64,000 nucleotides of DNA, from contig NZ_CADIKC010000001.1 in assembly GCF_902859805.1 (NCBI RefSeq), positions 248,001 through 312,000 of the forward strand, written 5' to 3'. Below, piece by piece: positions 8,247-16,348 of this stretch. Position 1 is the stretch's first letter. The number at the start of each line of letters is the position of its first letter. The notes under the pieces are model-generated. The model did not search any database, had not been told where the DNA came from, and worked only from the letters and a program-made list of their open reading frames with translations. This DNA comes from Paraburkholderia sediminicola. GTDB taxonomy: Bacteria; Pseudomonadota; Gammaproteobacteria; Burkholderiales; Burkholderiaceae. The position numbers and the translations under genes were made by a program.

Positions 8247-10130
8247 ATGCAACGTTCGATAGCCACCGTGTCGATCAGCGGGACCCTCGTCGAAAAGCTA
8301 ACCGCAATCCAGGCGGCAGGCTTCGAAGGCGTCGAAATCTTCGAGAACGACCTGCTGTATTTCGACGGCTCGCCCGCCGACGTGCGGCGCATCGCCGAGG
8401 ATCTCGGGCTGAAGATCATGCTGTTCCAGCCGTTCCGCGATTTCGACGGCGTAAGCCCGGAGCGCCTCGAACGCAATCTGGATCGGGCGAAGCGCAAGTT
8501 CGACGTGATGCACGAACTGGGTACGGACCGGATCCTGGTGTGCAGCAACGTCTCGCCCGACACCATCGGCGACGATTCGCTGATGACCGACCAGCTCGGC
8601 GCACTGGCCCGCGCGGCCGAAGCGGCCGGCGTGATCGCCGGCTATGAAGCGCTCGCGTGGGGCAAGCACGTCAAGACCTACCGCCACGCGTGGAAACTGG
8701 TTAACGCCGTCAATCATCCGAATCTGGGGCTTGTGCTCGACAGCTTTCATACGCTGTCACTGAACGATACAGTGGACGCGATCGCCGATATCCCGGGCGA
8801 CCGGATTGCCTTCGTGCAGATTGCCGATGCGCCGAAGCTCGCCATGGACGTGCTGGAATGGAGCCGCCACTACCGCTGCTTCCCGGGTCAAGGCGATTTC
8901 GATCTGGCAGGCTTCACCGCCCAGGTCGTGAAAACCGGCTACACCGGGCCGCTCTCGCTCGAAATCTTCAACGACGGTTTTCGCGCTGCGCCTACCGCCA
9001 TTACCGCGGCGGACGGCCATCGCTCGTTGCTGTTTCTCGAGGAACAGACGCGCGCGCTGCTTGAATCCACCCGGCAGCCGGTCGGCGAGCTCTATCGATC
9101 GCCCGCTGCGCCCGCGCACGTCGGCTATCAGTTTCTTGAGTTCGCGGTCGACCACACGACCCGCGCGCATCTCGTCGACTGGCTCGGCAAGCTGCGCTTC
9201 CGTCAGGCCGGCCAGCATCGCTCGAAAGATGTAACGCTGTTTCAGCACGGCGCAGCATCGATCGTGCTGAATGCCGAACCGGATTCATTCGCCAACGCCT
9301 TCTTCCAGCGGCATGGCTTGTCACTGTGCGCGTCTGCGTTTCGCGTGGATGACGCCAATCAGGCGTTCGAGCGCGCCGCCGGGTTCGGCTATGCCCCGTT
9401 CTCGGGCCAGATCGGCCCGAACGAGCGTGTGCTGCCCGCCGTGCAAGCGCCCGACGGGAGCCTGAACTACTTCGTCGACGAGACTCCGGACCAGCCCACG
9501 CTTTTCGAAGCCGATTTCGTGCTCACCGACGTCAATGGTCCGACGGAAGTGGGGCCACTCGCGCGCATCGACCACGTCTGCCTGTCGGTGCCGGCACCTT
9601 CGCTCGATACGTGGGTTCTGTTTTTGCGGACCGCGCTCGGCTTCCAGGCCGAGCCGGGCGTGCTGGTGCCCGACCCGTACGGGTTGGTGCGCAGCCGCGC
9701 GCTGCGCAGTCACGACGGGTCGGTGCGCATCGTACTGAATGCGTCGGTAGACCATCACACAGCGGTGGCCGAAGCCTTGCACACCTATCACGGCTCGGGC
9801 CTGAATCACGTCGCGTTCAGCACTAGCGATATTTTTAGCGCGATTCCCGAATTCGTCGCCGACGGTCTGCCGGTGCTGCGCATTCCGCGCAATTACTACG
9901 ACGACCTCGCCGCCCGCTACGCACTGCCGGACGAGACGCTCGAAGCGCTGCGCGCGCACAACATCCTGTACGACCGCGACGAACGCGGTGGCGAGTTCTT
10001 CCACGCTTACACCGAGCAACTGGATCAGCGCTTTTTCCTGGAGATTGTCGAACGGCGCGGCGGCTACGACGGTTATGGCGCGGCCAATGCGGCTGTACGG
10101 CTCGCTGCGCAGGCTCAGCGCCGCAAGTAG
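8247..10130 (+). CDS. quiC1: 3-dehydroshikimate dehydratase fused to a 4-hydroxyphenylpyruvate dioxygenase-like domain
   Basis: The 627-residue fusion makes protocatechuate from 3-dehydroshikimate. Residues 1 to about 280 are the AP-endonuclease-2/sugar-phosphate-isomerase TIM barrel: QAAGFEGVEIFENDLLYFDG, GYEALAWGKHVKTY, LVLDSFHTLS and GPLSLEIFND. Residues about 295-620 are two VOC modules arranged like HPPD. The metal ligands of HPPD appear conserved: His in RIDHVCLSV, His in GLNHVAFS and Glu in FFLEIVERRGGYDGYG. The same fusion is known from Pseudomonas QuiC1. The ATG at 8247 has GCAGGAG upstream; the in-frame TTG at 8232 is unlikely. It is divergent from aroQ-aroE-MFS and completes quinate/shikimate conversion to protocatechuate. 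Confidence 0.93.
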   Translation: MQRSIATVSISGTLVEKLTAIQAAGFEGVEIFENDLLYFDGSPADVRRIAEDLGLKIMLFQPFRDFDGVSPERLERNLDRAKRKFDVMHELGTDRILVCSNVSPDTIGDDSLMTDQLGALARAAEAAGVIAGYEALAWGKHVKTYRHAWKLVNAVNHPNLGLVLDSFHTLSLNDTVDAIADIPGDRIAFVQIADAPKLAMDVLEWSRHYRCFPGQGDFDLAGFTAQVVKTGYTGPLSLEIFNDGFRAAPTAITAADGHRSLLFLEEQTRALLESTRQPVGELYRSPAAPAHVGYQFLEFAVDHTTRAHLVDWLGKLRFRQAGQHRSKDVTLFQHGAASIVLNAEPDSFANAFFQRHGLSLCASAFRVDDANQAFERAAGFGYAPFSGQIGPNERVLPAVQAPDGSLNYFVDETPDQPTLFEADFVLTDVNGPTEVGPLARIDHVCLSVPAPSLDTWVLFLRTALGFQAEPGVLVPDPYGLVRSRALRSHDGSVRIVLNASVDHHTAVAEALHTYHGSGLNHVAFSTSDIFSAIPEFVADGLPVLRIPRNYYDDLAARYALPDETLEALRAHNILYDRDERGGEFFHAYTEQLDQRFFLEIVERRGGYDGYGAANAAVRLAAQAQRRK

Positions 10131-10248
10131 GCGTTGGCGCAGCCGGCAATGCTTGTGGGTGATGGTTTGCACACGGCTCTCACCCGCGAATTCAGGCGGA
10201 TCGGGCACGGCCCATGCTCCATCGGCTCAGGCGGGCGCGCCGCACCGA

Positions 10249-10254
10249 TATAAT
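10249..10254 (+). promoter_or_regulatory. Consensus -10 box (TATAAT) upstream of the small lipoprotein gene
   Basis: TATAAT lies 89 bases before the lipoprotein start, in a 212-base gap after quiC. The -35 position holds no good TTGACA match, so strength is uncertain. Confidence 0.4.
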
Positions 10255-10342
10255 GGCGTTTGATCCGCGGCCGGTGCCGCGCGCACTCCGCCCCATGCGG
10301 GTGTGGCGCGAACCGTCAGCCGAATGAAACGCCAGGAGAGAT

Positions 10343-10675
10343 ATGAAGAAGTTTGCCGTAGTCCTGTCAGTCCCCCTGCTTCTCAGCGCTTGCGCGTACT
10401 TCCAGAAGAATCCGGATGCCGGCGAGCCCGTCACGGACACCACCACGCAACGCTCGGTCAACGACGTAGTCGCCTGCCTGACGCAAGTGGCGACAAGCCA
10501 CAACGCCGCGTTCAAATCGACCGAGATTCCGCAGGGTCAGATGCTCGATTTCGGCGATTCGAATATCGTCAAGGTGCGCAGCGACAACGGCGCGACGACT
10601 TATCGCTTCTACGCCGGCAAACGCCACGTGAACAATCTGTGGATTGAATCGGCGAGCAAAACTTGCGCGCCGTAA
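10343..10675 (+). CDS. Small conserved lipoprotein, function unknown
   Basis: A 110-residue protein whose first 16 residues are a lipoprotein signal peptide ending in LLSAC, so Cys17 should be lipidated and the protein tethered in the periplasm. The mature part has two further cysteines (VVACLTQ and near the C-terminus KTCAP) that could form a disulfide, and a core NIVKVRSDNGATTYRFYAG suggestive of a small beta-sheet. GGAGAG precedes the ATG. I do not recognise a named family. It stands alone between quiC and the next small gene, with its own probable promoter. Confidence 0.85.
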   Translation: MKKFAVVLSVPLLLSACAYFQKNPDAGEPVTDTTTQRSVNDVVACLTQVATSHNAAFKSTEIPQGQMLDFGDSNIVKVRSDNGATTYRFYAGKRHVNNLWIESASKTCAP

Positions 10676-10763
10676 GGTAAGCAGGCGCGACAATCGGCCA
10701 GGTGTAACGGTCGGTAACTTGTTCCGGCGCAATCATAGTGTCACGGTGTTACATCACAATGGT

Positions 10764-10784
10764 GTCTTAAGAATCGTTTAAGAC
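10764..10784. promoter_or_regulatory. Perfect inverted repeat upstream of the 86-residue protein gene
   Basis: GTCTTAA and TTAAGAC are exact 7-base arms separated by seven bases, 48 bases before the next start codon. It may be an operator or a promoter-proximal site. No T run follows, so it is not an obvious terminator. Confidence 0.35.
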
Positions 10785-10831
10785 TTCATCCGCATGATCC
10801 ATCCGACACTATCTCGCACAAGGTGCGCTTC

Positions 10832-11092
10832 ATGAACCAGCCCGATCACACCACGAACGACTCGCCCGCACCGGCGAAAAAACCTACGATTCTGCGCCGC
10901 TTGCTGAGCCATCACGAACTGGCAACGCTGCTGCTGTTACTGCACGCGCCGATCGACGCATCCGCGAAACCCGAGATTCCCCAGCTTCACGAAGCCGGTC
11001 TGATCGAAACGGTCTCCGGCGACGCAGGCGCCTCGCATATCCGTCTGACGCCCGAAGGCAATGCAGTGTTGCGCGGACTCGGCGTGAAATAA
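10832..11092 (+). CDS. Conserved hypothetical protein, possible winged-helix fold
   Basis: An 86-residue protein, polar at the N-terminus (QPDHTTNDSPAPAKKP), then helical (LRRLLSHHELATLLLLLHAP), ending in EIPQLHEAGLIETV and HIRLTPEGNAVLRGLG. The last part resembles the wing of MarR/PadR-like small regulators, where a helix is followed by a two-stranded hairpin ending in LTxxG. That is only a shape-based suggestion. The ATG at 10832 has AAGG eight bases upstream; an in-frame GTG at 10823 is possible. Its 3' end lies 20 bases from the convergent GIY-YIG gene. Confidence 0.72.
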   Translation: MNQPDHTTNDSPAPAKKPTILRRLLSHHELATLLLLLHAPIDASAKPEIPQLHEAGLIETVSGDAGASHIRLTPEGNAVLRGLGVK

Positions 11093-11112
11093 AGCGCGTT
11101 TTTAGGTTTTCG

Positions 11113-11442
11113 TTACGCCTGCCAGACGCCGTACCCCGCCTCGCGTAGTCCAATCGCCAATTCCACTTCCATATCCTGTGCGCCGCGGTAAGGCATCGGA
11201 TTGTAAACTTCATACAGTTCGGGCATAAGGCGCAGGCCGTAATCGCGCACATAGCGATTTGCCTGAATGCCGGCCTTGTGCCGGTCGAATCTCAGATCCG
11301 GGTCCAGTCCCGTCATTCCCACGTACACGCAAGGCTTGTCGAACCGGTAATCCGGATTCGCGCGGCGAAAGCGCGCCTCGTTCCAGACGGTGTCGTCCAG
11401 TGCGACGACATAGACGTAGTAATGATGCTTGCGACGAACCAT
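11113..11442 (-). CDS. Stand-alone GIY-YIG domain protein
   Basis: The 109-residue protein shows the GIY-YIG nuclease core: strand YYVYVVAL, then PCVYVGMTGLDPDLRFDRH with the VYVGMT motif and the Arg, and a C-terminal acidic segment EVELAIGLREAGYG. Sequence between the two strands is longer than in UvrC-type domains. Homologues may be nucleases or only nucleic-acid-binding proteins; nothing here decides between them. It lies 12 bases downstream of the AraC-type hydroxyproline regulator on the same strand and may be read through from it, without an evident functional link. Confidence 0.8.
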   Translation of the reverse strand: MVRRKHHYYVYVVALDDTVWNEARFRRANPDYRFDKPCVYVGMTGLDPDLRFDRHKAGIQANRYVRDYGLRLMPELYEVYNPMPYRGAQDMEVELAIGLREAGYGVWQA

Positions 11443-11454
11443 GTGTGCGGCGGC

Positions 11455-12222
11455 TCAGCTTCGCGAGGTTCCGTGCAGCAGCATCCGGTACTCGGTCGGC
11501 GTGACGCCGACGGTCGCCTTGAATTGACGCGTAAAAGCGCTGTGGTCGGTGTAGCCGCAGAGTGCGGCGACGTCGGTGACTTTATCGTGTGAAACCAGCA
11601 ATGCGGTGGCGGCGTCCAGCCGCGTTTTCAGCAGCACCTGGCGCGGCGTCAAATGAAACACTTTGTGAAAGTAGCGCTCCAGTTGCGCCACCGACATATC
11701 CGCCATTGCAGCAAGCTGTTTCAGATTCAGCGGCTGGACGTAGTTTTCCTGAATGGACTGCACCACTTCAGCCAGCCGGCTGTAAGCGGGATGACTGCTT
11801 TCGTCCGCTTTCAGGTCGCGGGAGATGCCGGCGAGGCCGACCACCTTACCCGCCGGATCGCGTAACGGCTGCTTGCAGGTCAGGCACCAACCCGGCTGCC
11901 GGCCAGGATACAGGTGCAGTTCCAACTGATCGATCATCTGGCTGCCGACGTTGATGATCGCTTTGTCCTGGGCCGTGTAGATACGGCCGAAACGATGCGG
12001 GAAGACGTCCTCGGCGGTCTTGCCGAGCAGCGCAGACTTTTCCTTGAAGCCACAGCGCGAAGCGAGCGTGCGATTGACCAGCGCATAGCGGGCCTGCGCG
12101 TCCTTGACGAAGAACACGACGTCCGGCATCGCATCGAACACGGGCTCGAGTAGCGTGAAATGCGACAGCATGCCGGACAGCGTTGCGTCGTCCGGTTCGA
12201 GCGGATGAGCCAGCGTGTTCAT
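11455..12222 (-). CDS. lhpR: AraC-family regulator with N-terminal PAS domain (hydroxyproline operon activator)
   Basis: The 255-residue protein carries a PAS sensor at about residues 20-135 (LEPVFDAMPDVVFFVKD, RYALVNRTLASRCGF, and the PAC end VVGLAGISRDL). Two AraC helix-turn-helices occupy about 150-250 (LKQLAAMADMSVAQLERYFH, DVAALCGYTDHSAFTRQFK, VTPTEYR). It is on the same strand as, and 142 bases downstream of, the dehydrogenase genes of the hydroxyproline cluster. LhpR of Pseudomonas is also an AraC-type activator. A PAS domain differs from the usual cupin-like sensor of AraC proteins, so the signal may be bound differently. Direct repeats at 16196-16260 are candidate binding sites. Confidence 0.85.
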   Translation of the reverse strand: MNTLAHPLEPDDATLSGMLSHFTLLEPVFDAMPDVVFFVKDAQARYALVNRTLASRCGFKEKSALLGKTAEDVFPHRFGRIYTAQDKAIINVGSQMIDQLELHLYPGRQPGWCLTCKQPLRDPAGKVVGLAGISRDLKADESSHPAYSRLAEVVQSIQENYVQPLNLKQLAAMADMSVAQLERYFHKVFHLTPRQVLLKTRLDAATALLVSHDKVTDVAALCGYTDHSAFTRQFKATVGVTPTEYRMLLHGTSRS

Positions 12223-12363
12223 CGTGCAGGTTCCGAGGTCGGTGCGGTTGTGCGTTGCGTGCGTTGAGTGCGTTCACCCGCGCGACTGCGCGGGTTGGCA
12301 CTTGCGGTCGATTATAGGGCCACACGCTACTGAAAATATCCAGCGGACGAATGGATGGCAGTG

Positions 12364-13644
12364 TCATTCGGCGGGCGATTGCTCCTCGCTGATTGCCATC
12401 AACGTGCCGATTTGCGCCGGACTGAACGGCGGGCGCGGCGCTGCAGCCTGCCAGCCTAAATACAGCGAAGCCGCGGCGCCGCAGATCCGGCCCTGGCATG
12501 CGCCCATCCCGCAGCGGGTATGCAGTTTCGCCTCGCGCCAATCCGGATAGGCGCGCACCTCGCCGAGGCTGACGTCTTCGCAACGGCAAAGCAGCGTGGC
12601 GTCGTCGGGTGGCGTGCGCGCGGCAGACTGCAAGGCAAAGGCCGTCTCGACGTGCCTTGCGAAACGCCGCCATCGGGCCCGTTGCGCTTGCAGTGCGGTG
12701 CAGTTTGCCGAGACACCGCTTGCGCACAGCCCAGCAATCTCACCTTCCACCTGCGCCAGCTCCGCGCCGCCGACGCCCGTGCATTCGCCTGCCGCCAGCA
12801 CGCCGTCGACCGAAGTCTGCTGCTCACCGTCGACGACGATCTCGCCCGCTTCGCTGATCGCACAGCCGAGCGCTGCGCCAAGCGTGATGTTCGGCACGAG
12901 TCCATAGCCGCAGGCGATACGGTCGCAGTCGAGCGTCGACTCCTGCTGGCCGCGCCGGATCGTCACGCGCTCGACACGGCCATCGCCATGCGCTTGCCGG
13001 ACGACGCTGCCGGTCCAGTAATGCACGCCAGCGAAGCCGCGCGTCATGGTCAAGGCCTGCCGTAACTTCGCCGGCTCGCCCAACAATGAGACTCCGAAGC
13101 GGGCGACCTGGAGCGCCGATGTCTGCTCCACGACCGCCAGCACGCGCGCCCCTGCCGCACGTGCAGTGGCGAGCGCCGCGATCAGCAAGGGCCCGCTGCC
13201 TGCAATCACGATCCGTTCGCCGCGCACCGGCATGCCACCTTTGATAAGCGCCTGCAATGCACCTGCACCAGTCACGCCGGGCAACGTCCAGCCGGCGAAT
13301 GGCAATAGCCGCTCGCGCGCGCCGATCGCGAGAATCAATCGATCGTAGCTGATCGACACGCCACCCTGCTCCGCCGACTCGAGCAGCAAACCTCGCTGAC
13401 TCAATGGCGCGATCACGCGAGTCGACGGCAAAAGGGTGACATTCGTTTGCGTCCTCAACGCGCCGAGAAGGCCTTGTAGCGGCACTTGCGGCGGATGGCC
13501 GGGACCTTGCCGCCAGATTTGACCGCCGGCGCGCGGATTGTCGTCGAGCACCGCGACCGTGGCGCCCTCGCGCGCCGCTGCCTGCGCGGCGCTCAACCCG
13601 GCTGGACCGGCGCCTACCACGACGATGTCGAAGTGCTGCTTCAT
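12364..13644 (-). CDS. lhpE: D-hydroxyproline dehydrogenase, FAD/NAD-binding subunit (HcnB-like)
   Basis: A 426-residue flavoprotein of the pyridine nucleotide-disulfide oxidoreductase fold. The N-terminal FAD motif is VVVGAGPAGLSAAQAAAREG, a second nucleotide site is RIVIAGSGPLLIAALATARA (about residues 150-170), and a C-terminal BFD-like iron-sulfur segment carries LCRCEDVS and TRCGMGACQGRICG. This is the architecture of the HcnB/opine/D-hydroxyproline dehydrogenase subunit. It should pass electrons from the DAO-type subunit onwards. The ATG at 13644 overlaps the stop of the 2Fe-2S subunit (TGATG). Together with the two neighbouring genes it forms a three-subunit enzyme oxidising cis-4-hydroxy-D-proline to pyrroline-hydroxycarboxylate. 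Confidence 0.88.
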   Translation of the reverse strand: MKQHFDIVVVGAGPAGLSAAQAAAREGATVAVLDDNPRAGGQIWRQGPGHPPQVPLQGLLGALRTQTNVTLLPSTRVIAPLSQRGLLLESAEQGGVSISYDRLILAIGARERLLPFAGWTLPGVTGAGALQALIKGGMPVRGERIVIAGSGPLLIAALATARAAGARVLAVVEQTSALQVARFGVSLLGEPAKLRQALTMTRGFAGVHYWTGSVVRQAHGDGRVERVTIRRGQQESTLDCDRIACGYGLVPNITLGAALGCAISEAGEIVVDGEQQTSVDGVLAAGECTGVGGAELAQVEGEIAGLCASGVSANCTALQAQRARWRRFARHVETAFALQSAARTPPDDATLLCRCEDVSLGEVRAYPDWREAKLHTRCGMGACQGRICGAAASLYLGWQAAAPRPPFSPAQIGTLMAISEEQSPAE

Positions 13645-13928
13645 CAGTTGTCCGTGGTGGTGCAGGTGAGGGTGGCAGTGCAAACCACCTGCCCTTCGCG
13701 GCAAAGCGTCTGGCATGCCAGCATATGCGCCCGGCCGTCGATCGTGACGCGGCACTCCTGGCACACGCCCATTCCGCACAGTGCTGCGCGCGGCTGGCCG
13801 CTGACCGACGTCCTGGTGCCGCCCGCACCCGCCATGACAAGCGCCGCAGCCACGATCGTGCCCGCTTCGACCTCGACGCTTCTACCGTCGATCGTCAAGT
13901 GAAGGTGTGTTGCATCGGCGTCAATCAT
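13644..13928 (-). CDS. lhpF: D-hydroxyproline dehydrogenase, small 2Fe-2S subunit (HcnA-like)
   Basis: The 94-residue ferredoxin-like protein contains the cluster motif ALCGMGVCQECRVTIDG and a fourth cysteine in MLACQT, the pattern of HcnA-type 2Fe-2S subunits. It overlaps the upstream DAO subunit gene by eight bases and the downstream flavoprotein gene by one, so all three are tightly coupled. Its job is electron transfer between the two flavin subunits. There is an extra cysteine (VVCTATLTC) near the C-terminus, not part of the canonical motif. Confidence 0.9.
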   Translation of the reverse strand: MIDADATHLHLTIDGRSVEVEAGTIVAAALVMAGAGGTRTSVSGQPRAALCGMGVCQECRVTIDGRAHMLACQTLCREGQVVCTATLTCTTTDN

Positions 13929-15048
13929 GGGTCACCTTTTGCGCAAAACGGACCGGCAAGTACGGCTCGACGGGAATCGGTGCGGTGTTCCCAGTGATCT
14001 GCGCAGCGAGCAACTTTGCCGTTGCCAGCGAGGTCGTCACGCCAAGGCCCTCATGTCCGACCGCAAGCCACACACCGGGTGCAAAGTCACCGGCCGGACC
14101 GATCAACGGCAAACCATCCGGCGACGCCGCACGAAACCCGGTCCACGCACGGATCCCATTGAGCGTCGGCAGGACCGGCAGATAGCGTGCCGCGCGCTGC
14201 AGCATCTGCGCGAGCACCGGCATGTCGACGGCGGGATCGGTTGTATCGAACTGGCGCGACGAGCCGATCAGCAACTGGCCTGTAGGCCGCGGCTGCGCAT
14301 TGAATGCCACCGAGGTGCCGGCCGCATGATGCGCGCTCTTGATGTAACCCAGCTCGAGCAGTTGATGGCGAATGAGTCCGGGATAACGATCGGTGATCAG
14401 CAGATGACCTTTCTTCGGTTCCAACGGCAGCGAGCGCAGCAGTTGCTGCGCGCCCAGACCGCTGGCCACGATCACGTGCTCCGCGCTGATGTGCTCGCCG
14501 TCGGCCAGCGTCACGCCACGCGCGCTGATTGCGGCAACCCGCGTACCTGGCCGCACGCGAATCTTCTTGACTCCTGACGATTGCGTCAGCAGCCACTCGG
14601 CAACCGTAGGCGCATACACGATGCTGTCGTGCTCGACCCGCAAGCCACCCGCCATCGATGCCGCCAGCGCCGGCTCACACGCACGCAATGCAGCCGCGTC
14701 GAGCAGCTGAGCGGAGACGCCCTGCGCTTCGAAGGCTGCATGCATTGTTCGGGCGGCTTGCCATTCCTCATCGTCGGCGGCGACCCACACAGTACCGCAG
14801 CGCGCAAACGCATCGCGCGCGCGCAGTTGCGGCGCGAGCGCCAGCCACAAGTCGCGCGAATAGCGGCTCAACGCGAATTCCGCGGGCGAGTCGTTCATCA
14901 CGACGATATGGCCCATGCCCGCCGCCGTCGCGCCGCCGCCGATGCCCTGTGCGTCGAGCACCTCAACGCGCATGCCGAGCGCGGCCAGCTCCGCCGCGCA
15001 AGCCGCGCCGACAATGCCGGCCCCGACAATCAACGCATCCGCTGTCAT
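13921..15048 (-). CDS. lhpB: D-hydroxyproline dehydrogenase, catalytic DAO-type subunit
   Basis: This 375-residue DAO-fold flavoprotein has the N-terminal FAD motif [20 protein letters not shown] and the C-terminal [20 protein letters not shown] that contacts the flavin. A central [19 protein letters not shown] motif is typical of amino-acid oxidases and the HcnC group. It should dehydrogenate cis-4-hydroxy-D-proline made by the epimerase. The start at 15048 is fixed by an ATGA overlap with the epimerase stop codon. It is the second gene of the leftward operon epimerase-lhpB-lhpF-lhpE. Confidence 0.88.
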   Translation of the reverse strand: MTADALIVGAGIVGAACAAELAALGMRVEVLDAQGIGGGATAAGMGHIVVMNDSPAEFALSRYSRDLWLALAPQLRARDAFARCGTVWVAADDEEWQAARTMHAAFEAQGVSAQLLDAAALRACEPALAASMAGGLRVEHDSIVYAPTVAEWLLTQSSGVKKIRVRPGTRVAAISARGVTLADGEHISAEHVIVASGLGAQQLLRSLPLEPKKGHLLITDRYPGLIRHQLLELGYIKSAHHAAGTSVAFNAQPRPTGQLLIGSSRQFDTTDPAVDMPVLAQMLQRAARYLPVLPTLNGIRAWTGFRAASPDGLPLIGPAGDFAPGVWLAVGHEGLGVTTSLATAKLLAAQITGNTAPIPVEPYLPVRFAQKVTHD

Positions 15049-15992
15049 GCCGTGCGGATGCCCCATGCGAACGGGTCGCGCTCGTCGAAACACAAACGCC
15101 CTTCGGCCATGATGTGCGCGTGGCCGGTGATGGTCGGAATCACCGAGACGCCATCACCGGCGTGACGATAGCTCGCCTCGAACACGCTGCCGATGATGCT
15201 CTCCTGCCGCCACACCGCACCTTCGGCCAGCTTGCCGTCGGCGGCGAGGCAGGCGATTTTCGCGCTTGTGCCGGTACCACACGGCGAGCGGTCATACGCG
15301 TTGCCGGGACAAAGGACGAAGTTGCGGCTGTCGATACCCTCTCGCGAGCCGGGTCCGAAAAGTTCGATGTGGTCGATCAATGCGCCTTCCGCGCCGGTGA
15401 TGCGCTGCTCGATCAGCGCGTCGCGGATTGCCGTACTGAAGTTGGTCAGCTCGGCGATACGCGCCGCCTCCAGCGTGTGCCCATGGTCGGCGACGAGAAA
15501 GAACCAGTTGCCGCCCCAGCCGATATCGCCAGTCAGCATGCCGTAGCCTGGCACGTCGACCTGCACGCCTTGCCGGTAGCGATATGCCGGCACGTTGCGC
15601 ACGGCCACGCTGCCGTCCTCGTTGAGTGTCGCTTCGACGACGCCGACCGGCGTCTCGATCCGATGCAGCCCCGGCCCGATCCGCCCCATGTGCGCGAGCG
15701 AGACAACGAGACCGATCGTGCCGTGCCCGCACATGCCGAGATAGCCCACGTTGTTGAAAAAGATCACGCCGGCCGCGCACGCGGGGTCGTCCGGCTCGCA
15801 TAGCAGCGCGCCGACCACCACGTCCGAGCCGCGCGGTTCGGTGACGACGCCCGCGCGCCAGTCGTCGAAATGCGTGCGGAACACGTCGAGACGCTGCGCC
15901 AGCGTGCCGCCGCCAAGCGCCGGGCCACCCGACACCACCAGGCGGGTCGGTTCACCGCCGGTGTGCGAGTCGATGATGTCTAGGGTTTTCAT
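15045..15992 (-). CDS. lhpA: 4-hydroxyproline 2-epimerase
   Basis: The 315-residue proline-racemase-fold enzyme converts trans-4-hydroxy-L-proline to cis-4-hydroxy-D-proline. Both catalytic cysteines are present: Cys88 in [10 protein letters not shown] and Cys238 in [13 protein letters not shown]. The pair of cysteines separates true epimerases/racemases from the Thr-containing dehydratases. SHTGGEPTR near the start is also diagnostic. The ATG at 15992 gives family length; the frame continues upstream to 16064 without a convincing ribosome binding site for either choice. It is first in the operon and divergent from the deaminase gene. Confidence 0.94.
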   Translation of the reverse strand: MKTLDIIDSHTGGEPTRLVVSGGPALGGGTLAQRLDVFRTHFDDWRAGVVTEPRGSDVVVGALLCEPDDPACAAGVIFFNNVGYLGMCGHGTIGLVVSLAHMGRIGPGLHRIETPVGVVEATLNEDGSVAVRNVPAYRYRQGVQVDVPGYGMLTGDIGWGGNWFFLVADHGHTLEAARIAELTNFSTAIRDALIEQRITGAEGALIDHIELFGPGSREGIDSRNFVLCPGNAYDRSPCGTGTSAKIACLAADGKLAEGAVWRQESIIGSVFEASYRHAGDGVSVIPTITGHAHIMAEGRLCFDERDPFAWGIRTA

Positions 15993-16348
15993 GATGTACA
16001 TGGTAGGAATGCCGGGCGTCCAAGTCTTGGTGCGCATAATCGTGGATTGTGACGATTTCGGCATATCTTATCTGTCCGTCCCCGCACGCGTCGACTATTG
16101 AAATCAGGCGAGCGCCGCGCCTGAACAAGCTCTATTAAGCGAGTTGAGGAGCGCACTTGACGCCCGTTCCGCATGCTTTCGACGTATTTTGCGTCCTATG
16201 CTGAAATAGCCAGTCCGCTTGACCTTGTCGGGCATATAGGCACAACCGCTATGCTGAAATCGTCATCCGCTACGCGTGAATCACGCAAGACGGCGGCATT
16301 TTCCCTGCTTACACTGCGCTTGAACTCAACACACTCAGGAGAGCAGTC
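15993..16348. promoter_or_regulatory. Divergent regulatory region of the hydroxyproline genes with 12-bp direct repeats
   Basis: This 356-base gap separates the epimerase (leftward) and the deaminase (rightward). CTATGCTGAAAT occurs exactly at 16196-16207 and 16249-16260, starts 53 bases apart, about five helical turns. Both copies are followed by a similar tail ending in TCCGCT. Direct repeats on one face of the helix are what an AraC-type dimer needs, so they are candidate LhpR sites. No gene is seen in the gap. Confidence 0.5.

Noticed and set aside
12364-15048. Hydrogen cyanide synthase (hcnABC)
   Set aside because: The subunit architecture is shared, but the epimerase, the pyrroline-hydroxycarboxylate deaminase and the AraC regulator around it point to D-hydroxyproline dehydrogenase.
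15045-15992. Proline racemase or trans-3-hydroxyproline dehydratase
   Set aside because: Both catalytic cysteines are present, which excludes the dehydratase, and the neighbouring genes fit 4-hydroxyproline epimerase rather than proline racemase.
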